DNA of 36,894 nucleotides from Nocardia carnea. Lineage in GTDB: Bacteria; Actinomycetota; Actinomycetes; Mycobacteriales; Mycobacteriaceae. Positions 6,424 to 17,000 of this stretch are shown piece after piece. Position 1 is the stretch's first letter. Every line of letters begins with the position of its first letter. The stretch spans positions 1 to 36,894 of the forward strand of contig NZ_JARWNW010000086.1 of assembly GCF_029868325.1 (NCBI RefSeq). The letters run 5' to 3'. Under the pieces are notes generated by a model. That model was not told the DNA's origin. It searched no databases and was given only the letters and a program-made list of their open reading frames with translations. A program made the position numbers and the translations under genes.

Positions 6424-8222
6424 TGTTCGACCACCGGTTTGGCCACGATCGCCGGATCGCCGAGTCCCTCCTCCAGCCATTCGGTGGAATCCAGATAATC
6501 GGCACGCTTGTGATCCTTCTGCTGTGCGCCCTGCGCGCCACCGCCGGCACCACCGCCGCCCATCGGCATCCCGCCCATGGGCGCACTCTGTCCCGTCGAC
6601 GCCGCGGCGACGCCCGTGAACTGCCCGCTCGCCACACCTGTCGCGACAGAGGCCCGGGGGAAGAGTTTCGCCGCTTTCTCCACATTCGGTGCCGGTGGCG
6701 CCTTCATCCCCCCCGGCGCGGCAGGACTACTCCCACCAGCTCCACCTCCGAGACCGGAGGGGAGCTTACCTGCCTTCTGGAGAGCGGATTGGTAGTTCTT
6801 CACCGCATCCTGTAATGCAGGCATCCCCGGAAGACCCGTGATACCGGCCTGTTGCAGGGCCTGTTGAGCCGCGGTGGACAATTGCTGACCCATCTGCCCG
6901 AGTTGCTGCAGCCCCTGCTGCGCCGCCTGCATCAGGGGTTGGGTGCTCGTCTGCTGCTGGAGGGCCTGCTGCTGTTGCTGAAGTGCGGCCTGCTGTTGCT
7001 GGGCCTGGGTTTCGAGCTCCCGCTGTGCGGCCAGCAGCTCCTGACGTTGCTGTCCGATCTGGTCGAGCGCGGCCTGCTGTTGCTGTTGCTGATTCTGTCC
7101 CCCACCGCCACCGCCACCGCCGGTGCCACCGCCGCCGTTACCGCCGCCGTTGTTGTTCCCCCCGTTGTTTCCACCGTCTTGACCGGGTTTGGTGGGCGGA
7201 ACCGGATCGGGGAGTATCGCGATCTTGGCGTCGGTGAGCTCCAGTCCAGGGAGGTATGCCTCCTCCATCGCCCTGATGGCCGCCTGACGCCGCGCTTCCT
7301 TCTCCTTTTGCACATAGGACGCGCTGGTGGTGGTCTCTCCCTCGTCGAGGCCGGGAGCATCCCATTGGCCCATCTCGTACCAGGTCGCCGACAGCCACTG
7401 TGACGCGTACTCCAGGTTGTCACCGATCAAGTTCATATTGGCGACCAGTTTGTCGGTGTCCGCGCCATAGGCGGTGACGGCTCCGCGAGCCGCCTCGGCT
7501 CCGCCTTCGACGCCGGGACTGCGCCACGAATTCTGCGTCGAGATCATCTTGTTGACCAGATCGTCGAACTTCTCGTTCAACTGCCCAGCCAGCCATCGCC
7601 AATCGGCGGCGGCCTGCGCGATCTTCACAAAGGTGAAATCACCGGTGTTTCCGAACGACTCCTGCATCGACTCGTAGCGTTCGAAGGAGAGAGAATGCGG
7701 ATCTTCACCGTGTACCTGCGGGGATTCGAACTCCACACCGTCGGCCGGGTTGCGCAGGCTTCCCGGCATACCGCCGCCGTCTTCCGTCAGACCCGGATAG
7801 ACGTACCCGGGCACATTGGTGGTTTCCTCCAGCCTCGGACCCGGCCGATCACTCAGCGAGCCCGGTGTATCCACCCGATCGATATCGAGCGCGGAGTCGT
7901 CGTCGGTATCCGAATAGGCTTTTCCCGCGGCGATGAACGTATCCATCATATCGTTGAGGATGGTTTCGTGATCGTCGAGGATTTCGCGTAGTTCCCGGCC
8001 CTTCTGATTGAATCGCTCGGCCAGCGCCTCACTCGATCCCAGATTGCTGGGCGGCGCAAGCGAATCGACGAGATCCACTTTGCCGCGCACAGCCAGCACC
8101 CGGCCGAGCACCTCGTTACACTTCCCGGCTAGATCCTCGACCACTCCGGACTGGAGTTCCAGCGCTCCACTTTCGGCCTGGGACGACAGGCCCGACCATG
8201 GGTTGGCGGGTTCAGGTGCCAT
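6420..8222 (-). CDS. EspB-like single-chain PE-PPE protein with Gln/Gly-rich linker
   Basis: This is a 600-residue T7SS substrate. Residues 1-110 form a PE-like helical hairpin that ends in Y103-S-D-T-D107, a YxxxD export motif. Residues about 175-290 look PPE-like: a helix with AAADWRWLAGQLNEKFDDLV, the turn SWRSPGVEGG at W233, and a second helix. This PE plus PPE order in one chain is how EspB is built. Residues about 350-470 are Asn/Gly-rich and then Gln-rich. The tail has PMGGMPMGG and ends KRADYLDSTEWLEEGLGDPAIVAKPVVEQ-like, as in other nocardial exported proteins. ATG 8222 has AGGAG nine nt upstream. The stop overlaps the EspG start. About 278 bp separate it from the effector operon, so it may have its own promoter. 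Confidence 0.75.
   Translation of the reverse strand: MAPEPANPWSGLSSQAESGALELQSGVVEDLAGKCNEVLGRVLAVRGKVDLVDSLAPPSNLGSSEALAERFNQKGRELREILDDHETILNDMMDTFIAAGKAYSDTDDDSALDIDRVDTPGSLSDRPGPRLEETTNVPGYVYPGLTEDGGGMPGSLRNPADGVEFESPQVHGEDPHSLSFERYESMQESFGNTGDFTFVKIAQAAADWRWLAGQLNEKFDDLVNKMISTQNSWRSPGVEGGAEAARGAVTAYGADTDKLVANMNLIGDNLEYASQWLSATWYEMGQWDAPGLDEGETTTSASYVQKEKEARRQAAIRAMEEAYLPGLELTDAKIAILPDPVPPTKPGQDGGNNGGNNNGGGNGGGGTGGGGGGGGQNQQQQQQAALDQIGQQRQELLAAQRELETQAQQQQAALQQQQQALQQQTSTQPLMQAAQQGLQQLGQMGQQLSTAAQQALQQAGITGLPGMPALQDAVKNYQSALQKAGKLPSGLGGGAGGSSPAAPGGMKAPPAPNVEKAAKLFPRASVATGVASGQFTGVAAASTGQSAPMGGMPMGGGGAGGGAQGAQQKDHKRADYLDSTEWLEEGLGDPAIVAKPVVEQ
6936..7180 (-). repeat. Gln-rich and Gly/Asn-rich low-complexity tract in the EspB-like gene
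   Basis: Alternating CAG/CAA codons encode several QQQQQ runs separated by AAL or AL, preceded by Gly/Asn and Gly-only runs. This is an intrinsically disordered linker between the helical export domains and the C-terminal tail. The codon repeats make it a likely site of length variation. Confidence 0.8.
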
Positions 8223-8500
8223 AGCACGCGCTCCTGCGAACTCGAAACTCGACAGTATGTAGGCCTCTTGTTCCCGGCATCGGGAAAAGCGGCCCGCGGC
8301 CGTGGACCGGATATGCCGTTACCGCAATTCCGGTGTTCCCCACCATGCGCGCCTCCTCACAACTCGACACCCCGAACGCAGCACGGACCTCTTCCGAGCG
8401 TACCGCCGGGCTGCTACGCCCGCCCGACCTGTTTCTGAACAGACATCGACATTTCGGTGCGCCGGAAACCCACTGCCCCGGCCGCTCTTCCGGCTTGCGC

Positions 8501-10102
8501 CTAGATGAGGGCGTGATTCCGTTCACGGAAGCGCCGTTCGAAATCCGGGAGGTACTGTGACGGGGCGACCGAGGACGACGAGCGTTCCAGCACTCCGTCA
8601 TCCGCCACATAGAAGATCGCCCGCCCGATCGCGATCTCCCCCGGGTCCACCGGTACGTAAACCATCCAACCTGCGGATATCCGGTCGGCGCGCAGGTTGT
8701 CCACGCGGTACCCGGCGGTATCCGCCCCGCTGTCGGTCAAGTACCGGGCGACCCGGTCGACGGCATCGGTGGCGGCAATCGGTTCGGGGGCTGTCACACC
8801 ACCCAACAAGAGCTGGTAGTACGCGTTTTCGAGGTCGAAGGGCCCATCCGTGCCGAAAACCTCCACCAGCGTGCCGCGGGTCACCGCCCCTGCCTCCGCG
8901 GCGGCGATCAGGGCGTCGACGCCTGTGCGCTGCCGCTCGGTGGGGTGCTCGCCGAGCAGTCCGGTCACAATCCGGGCGACGGTATCGGTGGTCCACAACC
9001 CGGGAAGAGCCTCGGCGCAATCGCCCGGATCCGGTGAATCGCCGCGATGCCATCGGCCGTCGTCCCACCAGTAGCAAAAGGTGAGCAGGCCTCTGTTCGC
9101 GCGGTGGTTGAGTACCGGGTCGGCAACCCAAAAGGGTGCGCCCCGATACAGTTCGGGCAGGGATTCGCCCCGGTTGTAGGCGGCGGCCAGTTCCGGCGCG
9201 TCCCACCGCCCGCCGGAAAGCACCGCGCGGCCACCGGGCAGGGTGTAGAGCGAACAACCGCTGCGCTTTGCGCCTTCGAACCAGCGCATCGCCGGCATCA
9301 GGCGCGGACCCCACTGCGAGCGAGCCGCGACGAATGCCGCGGAAAGCACCGCCCAGCGCGCCGTCATCAGCGGGAGCGGCGGGAGACCGGTGACATCGGT
9401 TACCGGGCCGGTACCGAAGTCCCGCTCCGCACCTACCCGGGCGGCAGCCTCCGGCGGGCGGAGCTGCCGGCCCGCATGACGAATATGGGCAGCCAGCCAA
9501 ACCGGTAGTTTCTCGCGTGGGTATGCCTCGAGATCGGCCCGGTAGGCCCCGGGAGCGAAGAGCTGGTCTTCCGGGAACGGTTCGGCGCCGAAATCGTAGT
9601 CGACCTCGATACGGCCTTCGCTGGTGAGCGTGAGAAGCAGCCGCCACCAGGGGCCGTCGCCGAATCCGGCCGAAAGGCGCCGATGGTCTCCGACCAGCGT
9701 CATGACCTCCGGTGACGGCGTGGTACGCGCTACGAGCTGCTGGTTTTCGTCGGTATAGAAGGCGGTACCGGTACTGGCGACCACCGTCGCCGCGAACACC
9801 GCATCCAGCCGCTGCCAACCGGCGGGACCTTCGGCGGCCAATCTGCGGGCGACCTGATGCATGAGGGACCGGGCCTGCTCACCGATACTCGGGGACGCAT
9901 CCAGTGTGAAGCCGAGATCGGGCTCGGTCTCGGCGGATGCCGCAGCGGCGCTGTCCGAACCGGGTACTGCCGGCCCGGTGTCCGGGCCGAGGGGCGGCGT
10001 ATCGCCGGCCGCCGAGCCCTCGGGCGGTATCTTCGGCGGAACTTCGGATCGATGCCCCGGTGGTTCCTCGCCTCTTCTGCTCATCGGGTTCGGCTCGCTC
10101 AT
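8501..10102 (-). CDS. YezG-like (DUF600) multidomain protein, probable immunity factor
   Basis: This is a 533-residue protein. Residues 1-70 are a Pro/Ser-rich leader. Residues about 75-220 resemble the YezG/DUF600 fold, with TAFYTDENQQ, then PWWRLLLTLTSEGRIEVDYDFG and YPREKLPVWL; YezG neutralises the LXG toxin YeeF in Bacillus. The remaining 300 residues are unassigned. They include a Trp-rich stretch (LLTFCYWWDDGRWHRGD) and a C-terminal AGWMVYVPVDPGE...IFYVADDGVLERSSSS segment that looks like another compact immunity-type domain. The start is ATG 10102, overlapping the upstream stop (ATGA). It follows the TY-Chap gene in the effector operon, which supports immunity to the giant effector. 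It is about three times longer than typical YezG proteins. Confidence 0.65.
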   Translation of the reverse strand: MSEPNPMSRRGEEPPGHRSEVPPKIPPEGSAAGDTPPLGPDTGPAVPGSDSAAAASAETEPDLGFTLDASPSIGEQARSLMHQVARRLAAEGPAGWQRLDAVFAATVVASTGTAFYTDENQQLVARTTPSPEVMTLVGDHRRLSAGFGDGPWWRLLLTLTSEGRIEVDYDFGAEPFPEDQLFAPGAYRADLEAYPREKLPVWLAAHIRHAGRQLRPPEAAARVGAERDFGTGPVTDVTGLPPLPLMTARWAVLSAAFVAARSQWGPRLMPAMRWFEGAKRSGCSLYTLPGGRAVLSGGRWDAPELAAAYNRGESLPELYRGAPFWVADPVLNHRANRGLLTFCYWWDDGRWHRGDSPDPGDCAEALPGLWTTDTVARIVTGLLGEHPTERQRTGVDALIAAAEAGAVTRGTLVEVFGTDGPFDLENAYYQLLLGGVTAPEPIAATDAVDRVARYLTDSGADTAGYRVDNLRADRISAGWMVYVPVDPGEIAIGRAIFYVADDGVLERSSSSVAPSQYLPDFERRFRERNHALI

Positions 10103-10536
10103 AGCGCAGGCCGCCGGAGGCCGAGGCCGGGGAAGTCCAGGTCTGCGTCCCCGGCTTCGCTGTTCCATGCCTCGTAGACGAGGTCATCAGGCCGAGCGAT
10201 CGCGAAGACATCCCGGAACCCGGTGAAAACCATGGAGACGAGTTCCCGATACTGCGCAGGTGACAACGGCCAAGCCCGGTCGATCCACCAGTTGGTGCGA
10301 TCCCCGCCGGGGGGCTGCCATCCCGCATCGACCAGACGCCGGGCACCCGAATCACCCGCCTGCTTCCCCGGGGGCAGCCAGCTATCACCGACGAGTTCGG
10401 CATACAGCCGATCGTCGAACTGCTTGAACTGCGCATATCGGGGCCCTTCGGCCTCGGCGATGATCAACACGGCACCGGCCGGCAGGGCGGACAACTGGTC
10501 GGCCAAGCCCGCAGCGAGCTCCTGCCATTCGGTCAC
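10099..10536 (-). CDS. TY-Chap-type putative secretion chaperone
   Basis: This 145-residue protein has the pattern of the TY-Chap (type III/VII chaperone, YbjN-like) family. An N-terminal helix VTEWQELAAGLADQLSAL is followed by a beta sheet (AVLIIAEAEGPRYAQFKQFDDRLYAELVG) and a C-terminal part with DAGWQPP, NWWIDRAWPL and a helix ending FRDVFAIARPDDLVYEAWN. Such proteins occur beside actinobacterial T7SS toxins and are proposed to hold them in an export-competent state. GTG 10536 overlaps the stop of the DUF6301 gene (GTGA), and its own stop overlaps the YezG-like start, so three genes are translationally chained. The function here is inferred from family and position. Confidence 0.7.
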   Translation of the reverse strand: MTEWQELAAGLADQLSALPAGAVLIIAEAEGPRYAQFKQFDDRLYAELVGDSWLPPGKQAGDSGARRLVDAGWQPPGGDRTNWWIDRAWPLSPAQYRELVSMVFTGFRDVFAIARPDDLVYEAWNSEAGDADLDFPGLGLRRPAL

Positions 10537-11024
10537 AACAGTTCCTCTTCGTCCAGCTCTTCGATCTCGTCCTCGATCGCGAGCTTTTCGTTGGTAACCA
10601 ATCGCACTACCACTGACATCCCGAGATCGCGGAGCACCGCTGTCGTCGTCGTCCCGGCCCAGCGGACCTCCGGGGTAGCGCCCGGCACTCTCGTGGTGGG
10701 CGCTCCGAACTCCGCTGTCAATGCCGCTGTCATCTCGGTGAATGCCGCGCGCGACCGGCTCCGGCCCGCCGCATCGTCGGTGGTGGAACCCGTTACCTCC
10801 AGCACGATCTCGGTGGCCACCCCGTTGTCGCCGCTGATCTCGCCGCTACTGCTGCCGAATCCGATATCGAGCACAACCCAGTTCGGCCTGCTGCGCTCGA
10901 CTTCCCAGCCGAATTCGGTCGCCAACTGCGCTGCATCGGCCAGTCGCCACGACCATTCGAGCGTACGCAATCGTCCGACCAGCTCGACGAGTTCGGGGTT
11001 GCTCAACACACGCCATTCGGTCAT
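10533..11024 (-). CDS. DUF6301-family protein
   Basis: This 163-residue protein has no known activity. The opening MTEWRVLSNPELVELVGRLRTLEWSW, the WVVLDIGFGSSSG run and the FGAPTTRVPGATPEVRW segment match the DUF6301 family as I remember it. This family is common in actinobacteria next to secreted toxin genes, suggesting immunity or chaperone use. It ends in a very acidic tail (IEDEIEELDEEELL). I chose ATG 11024, which has GGGAGGA upstream, over the longer open frame. It starts 31 nt after the giant effector gene, so it is the first candidate cognate protein. Its first residues (MTEW) echo those of the next gene (VTEW), perhaps by chance. Confidence 0.6.
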   Translation of the reverse strand: MTEWRVLSNPELVELVGRLRTLEWSWRLADAAQLATEFGWEVERSRPNWVVLDIGFGSSSGEISGDNGVATEIVLEVTGSTTDDAAGRSRSRAAFTEMTAALTAEFGAPTTRVPGATPEVRWAGTTTTAVLRDLGMSVVVRLVTNEKLAIEDEIEELDEEELL

Positions 11025-11055
11025 GAGTCCTCCCTGCGGTTCGTTGTGGTTCGGA

Positions 11056-14000
11056 TCATGTGAAGACACTTTCGCGGCGCACACTGTCGGTGAGCACATC
11101 GCGGATGTACGCGCCGAGGTCCATCTCGGCCGGTAATGCGCGGTAGGTCAGCTCCGTCAGTATTTCCCCGCCGACGGTAACCGCGAACCGAATGGTCCGC
11201 CACGCGACCTGGTCCCATTCCACCTCGACCGGGCCGGCGAGCACAATGCTGCGATCGCCGACCCGCAGCCCCAACCCCCCGTCGTGTCCTCGGTAGAACA
11301 CGACGGACACGCCGCCGAGGTCGCCGTACACCCCGCTCCGGTAACCCCCCAGGCCGTGACCGGCCCGCAAGGCCCCGGTTTCCGGATCGAATTCGGCCGG
11401 CACGCCCGGCCCGGAGAACGGCCGTACAACCAACCCCGCACCGTCGGCGGGCCCGCCGGAACGACCGCTTCCTACGGGTCCCCTCCCGTTCGGACCGAAA
11501 CGGTTGCGGCCGGGGCCCGGCTGCTGCGCCCCGGCACCGGACGGCACCGGTGGAGGGAAGACCGGTGGTGGAAGCATGCTGCCGCCCGCATCCTCTGGGA
11601 CCGGGGACCGCTGCGATCCAGCTCCGGGAACGCCCGGACTGTTCGGCGGCCACGATGAACCCGGGAACCTGTTCGCCGGCGGATCCGCTGCGGCACCGGG
11701 CGGCGCTGCCGGGTAGGGCGATAGCGGCTCCGGATATCCGTGGGGTGGGGTGCGCGGGGCCGGAAGAGCCGGGGCGCCGGGCACATCGGGCAGGCCGGGG
11801 AGCGGCGATTCAGGTTGCGGAGGAGGTTGCGGCACCGGAGGCATGGGCTGTGGCCGGCCGGGCTGCTCCGGCACGGGAGGCTGCGGAGAAACAGGCGGCA
11901 CCGACGGAACAGGTCCCTCTGGCGGCGCAGGCGGAAGCGGCGGCTGCGGCGGAACGGGTGGCTCCGGCGGCACCGGTGGAACCGGCGGAACCGGCGGAAC
12001 CGGCGGAACGGGTGGCACCGGCGGAACGGGTGGCACCGGCGGAACGGGTGGCACCGGCGGAACGGGTGGCACCGGTGGAACCGGCGGAACCGGCGGAACC
12101 GGCGGAACCGGCGGAACGGGTGGCACCGGCGGAACGGGTGGCACCGGTGGAACCGGCGGAACCGGCGGAACCGGCGGAACCGGCGGAACCGGTGCCGCAA
12201 TCGGCGGAACAGGCCACGGTTTCCGTTCGTACCGGTAAGCAGGCGGCATTTCTGCTTCGTAGTCGTGCGGCGGATGCGGAATGTGCGAGCGTAGTGCCGA
12301 ACCCCGCAGCGGTGGCAACGGGCCGTCCGCCCCCGGCTCCACATCGGAGCCGTCATCCGGCGGTGGGGTATCACCGCGGTCGCTCCGCGCAGCCGGCTCA
12401 CCTCCCGCCCCGGATTCGCCGAGGTTCGGCGGCGGCTCCGCAGCGGTTTCCGAGTCCGCTTGCGGGTTCTCCTCGCCACCGCGAGCAGGGTCGGCGGACA
12501 GATCGATCACGCGTCGCGCCGCACGTTCGAACCGCTCGACGCGTTCGCGCCACACCTGCTGCTCGTCGACCGGCAATGTCCGATCCAGCAGATATTCGAC
12601 TTCTCGATCCACCGCCTCGTGGCTGGTCGGCGACGCGTCACGCAGTGGCAGACCGTGTGCCGCCGCGGTCCGCTCGTCCCGGGCTGCGGCGATCTCGGCA
12701 CGCTCCTCGACCGGATCTTCCAGGCCGCCCCGCTCGATCAGTTCCGCGACCGCGGCGATATCAGCGGATCGTTGCACGACCTCGGCGCGTAGTTCCGCCT
12801 GGATGCGAGCGAGCTGGTCGGGAGTCAGTCGTTCGTCTTTATCCAGTTTGCCGTCACGGTATTTCTCGTAGACCTCGTTCCAGCGGCTCAGCTGGGCACG
12901 GACGTCCGCCAGTTCGGGATCGTCGTCACCGATGTCGCCGCGCCGGTGACGGGCCAGAACTTCGTCCCAGCGATTCAGGTCGGCGATGGGTAGTTCGACT
13001 CCGATGGTGCGGGCGAAGTCACTGTCGGCACCACGTTCGGCAGAGGGCGACAGTGCCGTGCCCGCGTCGAGCACGCCGAGGTACTCCGGGGCACCGGCCA
13101 GCGCGCCGATATCGGCAATGAGATCGAGCAGATGACGCACCGCTTTGTCGTGTACCGGCAGTTCGCTGACTCCCACCCGCGGATCGGCGGCGTCCGCGCC
13201 GTGGGTGCGGTGGTCGAAGATATCGATATCGCCCAATGCGCCGAGGTATTCGGTGAGGGCCGCGGCCAGTCGTTCGCTATCACCTTGTCGTGGTGCCAGG
13301 TTGCGTATCGTCTCGCCGACCTGGTCGACCGTGCGTACCTGCACTGTCCCGACGAGTGCGTCGAGGCGGCGCAGCAGCCGCGCGGTCGCGGTATCGACCG
13401 CGGCCGGATCCAGCGCGGCGAGCTCTTTCGCGTATCCGATGAGATCGTCGATCTGCTGGCTACGGCGGGCGGCCGGGGTATCGGGATGGGCGAGGGTCTC
13501 GGCAACCTGCCGTGCCGTCACCGGACCCGCCGATTCCGGAGCGATCCGGTGGAGCAGGTTCTCGCGGGCCTGCTCGATATCGTGATAGGTGTCGATATCC
13601 CAGGCGGTCCGGGCGTAGTCGATGATCGATTCGATACGCGCGGCGCGGACCTCGTTCTCGGCGCGCAGGACTTCGAGTTTCGTGGCGAGCTGTTGCGGAT
13701 CGGCCAGCTCCTCTGCCGACAGGCCCAGACGACGCGCCGATTCTGCTGCCGTAGAAGTATTCTCCGGATCGGCTGGGAGTCCGGGGCCGGCCGTGTGTTC
13801 CGGAATGCTTGCGGTTGTTGGTGTTTCGCCCGGAATCAGCCGCCAGCCCGAGCCGTCGTCGATCACGGTGATTTCCAGTTGCCGGCCCTCGACCACACCG
13901 GCGAAATGCCGGACCCGTGGTGTCCCCGCGTCGACGACGGTGATCCGCTCCGGTCCGGCACCGCCTTCGGGCAGGGGCTGCCCGGGGCGAATATCGATGA

Positions 14001-17000
14001 TCTTGTACGCCACTTCCACCGTGCCGTCGCCCACCGCAGACGCGAGATCCGGGTAGCGCGCCAACGCGCCGGCGAGTATCCGATCGTGTTCCAGCCGAGC
14101 GTCGAACACCACCAACCGCATAGGCCCGTCCGCAGCGGATCCGGGTACCAGAGCGAGGCACGCCGGCTCATCGAGCATTGCGCCGCCCTGCGCCAGGACC
14201 CACTCCTGTGCGGCCATATCGCCGATCAGTCCGGTCAGCTCGGCTATTTCGGCGTCGGCCCGCAGGTATTCGCCGGCGCGTTCGGCGAATTCCGTGAGTT
14301 TCTCGGCGGCCACCTGGATACGGGCCAGCTCAGCGGTCAAGGTGGCGGCCAGGTTGCCGGCGTCGAGCTTGTTCAGGTCGATATCCCCGAGGATCTGCGC
14401 CCAGACGGCCCGCTCGTCCCTGATCTGGTCTCGGCGCAACGCACGTTCCAAGAAGCTGCGGCGCCCGTCGTCACGACCCGGCTGGTCGGAGTCGTAGAGA
14501 TCGCCCCACTCGCGGCTCGGTTCACCACCGTTGTTGACTCCACGCCAGTCCAGGAGCCGCGGATCACCGCCCTGGGCGACGACGACCTCGCGCAGGAACC
14601 GGCCCAGCGGGTCGGTATCGAAGAAGGACACACTGTCGCTGTACGGGATATCGGCGTGCTCCGCGTTGTACCGCCGCGCCGCTTCGGCCAGGCCGGTCAG
14701 CGCACCGATCCGCCGAGCCTGCTGATACACCAGGCGGTCACGGAGCAGGCGAACAGCGTCCGCCGTCGGTGCGCCGAGTTCGGCACCCAGATCCTGTGCA
14801 GCTGCCCGCAGCTCATCGAGCAGGTTGTCCCGCTGGGCCACCGCATCGGACAGTTCGGTTATCCATCCGCCGATTTCCCCGGCACTGCGCGGCAGCCGAT
14901 CGGCTTGCCGGTCCGGCTCCGGCCGATTCGTCCCGGCCTCCTGCGGTACCGCCCGCTCACCGCTGCCTCCCGCCTCGATCGCGGCCTGCCGCCGCAGATC
15001 GTCGAGTTCGACACCGAGTTCTGCCCGCACGAGATCCGGATCGGCCTCGTCGAGCCAGTACCGGTATTGCTCACCGTCTTCGGTCGGCGGCGGATCGTAT
15101 TCGCCACTGCGGTCGGCGACCCGTGAGGTCAGCCGGCGCAGCAACGGAAGGACCTCGCGCCGGCGGAACAGCTCGACGGCCTCTTTGACGATCCGTACGG
15201 GATTGAACTTGGTACCGAGAACCTCGTACTCGTCGCCCGGCGCAGGCGAGGGGTCCTTTTCCTGCCGCAGCGGCACACCCGCCATATCGCTGAGCATCGA
15301 TTGACCGGCACTGTCGATACCGGAACCCGACGGGTACTTCGGCGTCTGCCCCAGGAAGGCGGTATCGCGCAACCACTCCCAGACCCGCCGCAACAGTGAC
15401 CTCGGCGCCCCCGGCGCGGGGCCGGGCTCCGCGCCCGATACCGGCGCCGGCAGCCGTTCGGCTTCCTCGACACGCCAGGATCCGTCCTCGGCGGCGACCA
15501 GCCGCGCCCCGATACGCTCCCCCTCGATCTCGACGGTATATCGGCGGGTATCGCCGGGTGCCGCCGCGGTCACTGCCTCGCCCGGCCGGTCGGCTGCGCG
15601 AGCCGCATCCGCGAGCGCAGCGATATCGCCGGCCATCCGGTGTGTACGAGCGCGCGCTTCGGCCGCCACAGTGTCCGGATCCCGGGACAGCCCCTCCGGA
15701 TCGATCCCGAGTCGCCGGGCCCAGGCAGCGCGGGCCGACTCGAGCTGGGACCGCGTGCCGGGATCGCGTTCGGCAAGTACCCGCTGATTCGCCGCGGCCA
15801 ATGCCTCGACCGCCGCCGCCCGCAGTAGAACGCGATAGCGCAACTCCGATATGGTCGCGCCCAGGTTCTCCGGTGTCAGCGCGGCAGCGTCCAGCCCGAA
15901 AGCACGGCCCAGCACCGCCACCGTCTCCTGTGCGGATTCCACCCGCGGCATTGCCTGCGCCGATTCCGGTGCACCGGCGGGATACTCCGGTGTCCCCTCG
16001 GACGGCGATCGCACCGACTCGCCGGCCCTCGCCTCGGCCCCGATCGGGGGGACCGCCTCTGCCGTGGGCAGCGCGTTGCGCGCAGGCTCTTCTACCGGCA
16101 GCCCGGCACGCCGAAGTTCCTCGCGGATCTCTCGAGCGGTTTCGGGGTCGGCCTCGTTGTGCCAGTACTCCTCGTCGCCGTACCGCTCGGTCGCGGTGAG
16201 CTCGGCGAAATCGGCGGGGTAACGCATCCGTGGAGCGTTCTCCACATCGTCGAGAAAACCGCGCGCACGGGCGATTTCGGCCAGTTCGGCCAGCGCGGCA
16301 GCGGGATCTCGCAGTTCACCGAACACCGCTTCGAGCCCGAGTGCGGCAGCGAAGCGGCGCATCCGCTCGGCATCGTCGCCCGCGGGCGTTCGCGCGTCGA
16401 GTTGAGCGGGCCGGTCTGCCTCGGCACGCAGGAATGCCGCGAGATCACGCAGCGGGTCGCCGGTGAAAGGACCGCTGCCGGGTTCATCCGCGAGTCGGGG
16501 CGGTCCGCCCGGTGGCGGCCCGTCCGATTCCGCACCGCGGCCGGATTGCTCCCCCTCCTCCGGCGGGCTCTGGATGCCCTGTGCCGGGGCCGGTTCATGA
16601 GCGGGCGCTTCATCGGTTCGGGGCGGCGCCTCCGCGCCGGACGATGCGGGCGGACGTTGCGGCGGCGTACCCGGGCCGTGTGGTGACCCATCGGGATCTC
16701 CAGGTGGCGCCGGCGGTTGCGGTGTGTCCGGCGGGGTCTCGCCGTCCCCGGGACCCAGCATCCGGTGCAACCACTCCGCCCGCTCCGCAGCCATCCGCGC
16801 GGACCATTCCGCCAGCTCGGCCCGCTGACCCGCAGCCCAATTCTCGGGCTCGGCGTCCGCCAGGCGGCGTAGCTGCGTGGCCTGCCACTCCGCGCGCCAC
16901 GCGGCCCGATCCGCGTGCACACGACGGAGCCAATCGGCCCGTTCCCGCTCCATCTTCGCCAGCCATTGCGCCTGTTCGGCATGGAACCGGAGCAGGTTCT

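Noticed and set aside
11950..12200. CRISPR-like short tandem repeats
   Set aside because: The units are 9 bp, directly contiguous, with no spacers, and they keep the protein frame.
11750..12238. A plus-strand open frame rich in GGTGGTGG-type glycine repeats, resembling a PE_PGRS protein
   Set aside because: It is the complement of the Val-Pro-Pro repeat of the giant effector, with no PE domain or ribosome site; the minus-strand frame is continuous for 13.7 kb and contains recognisable domains.
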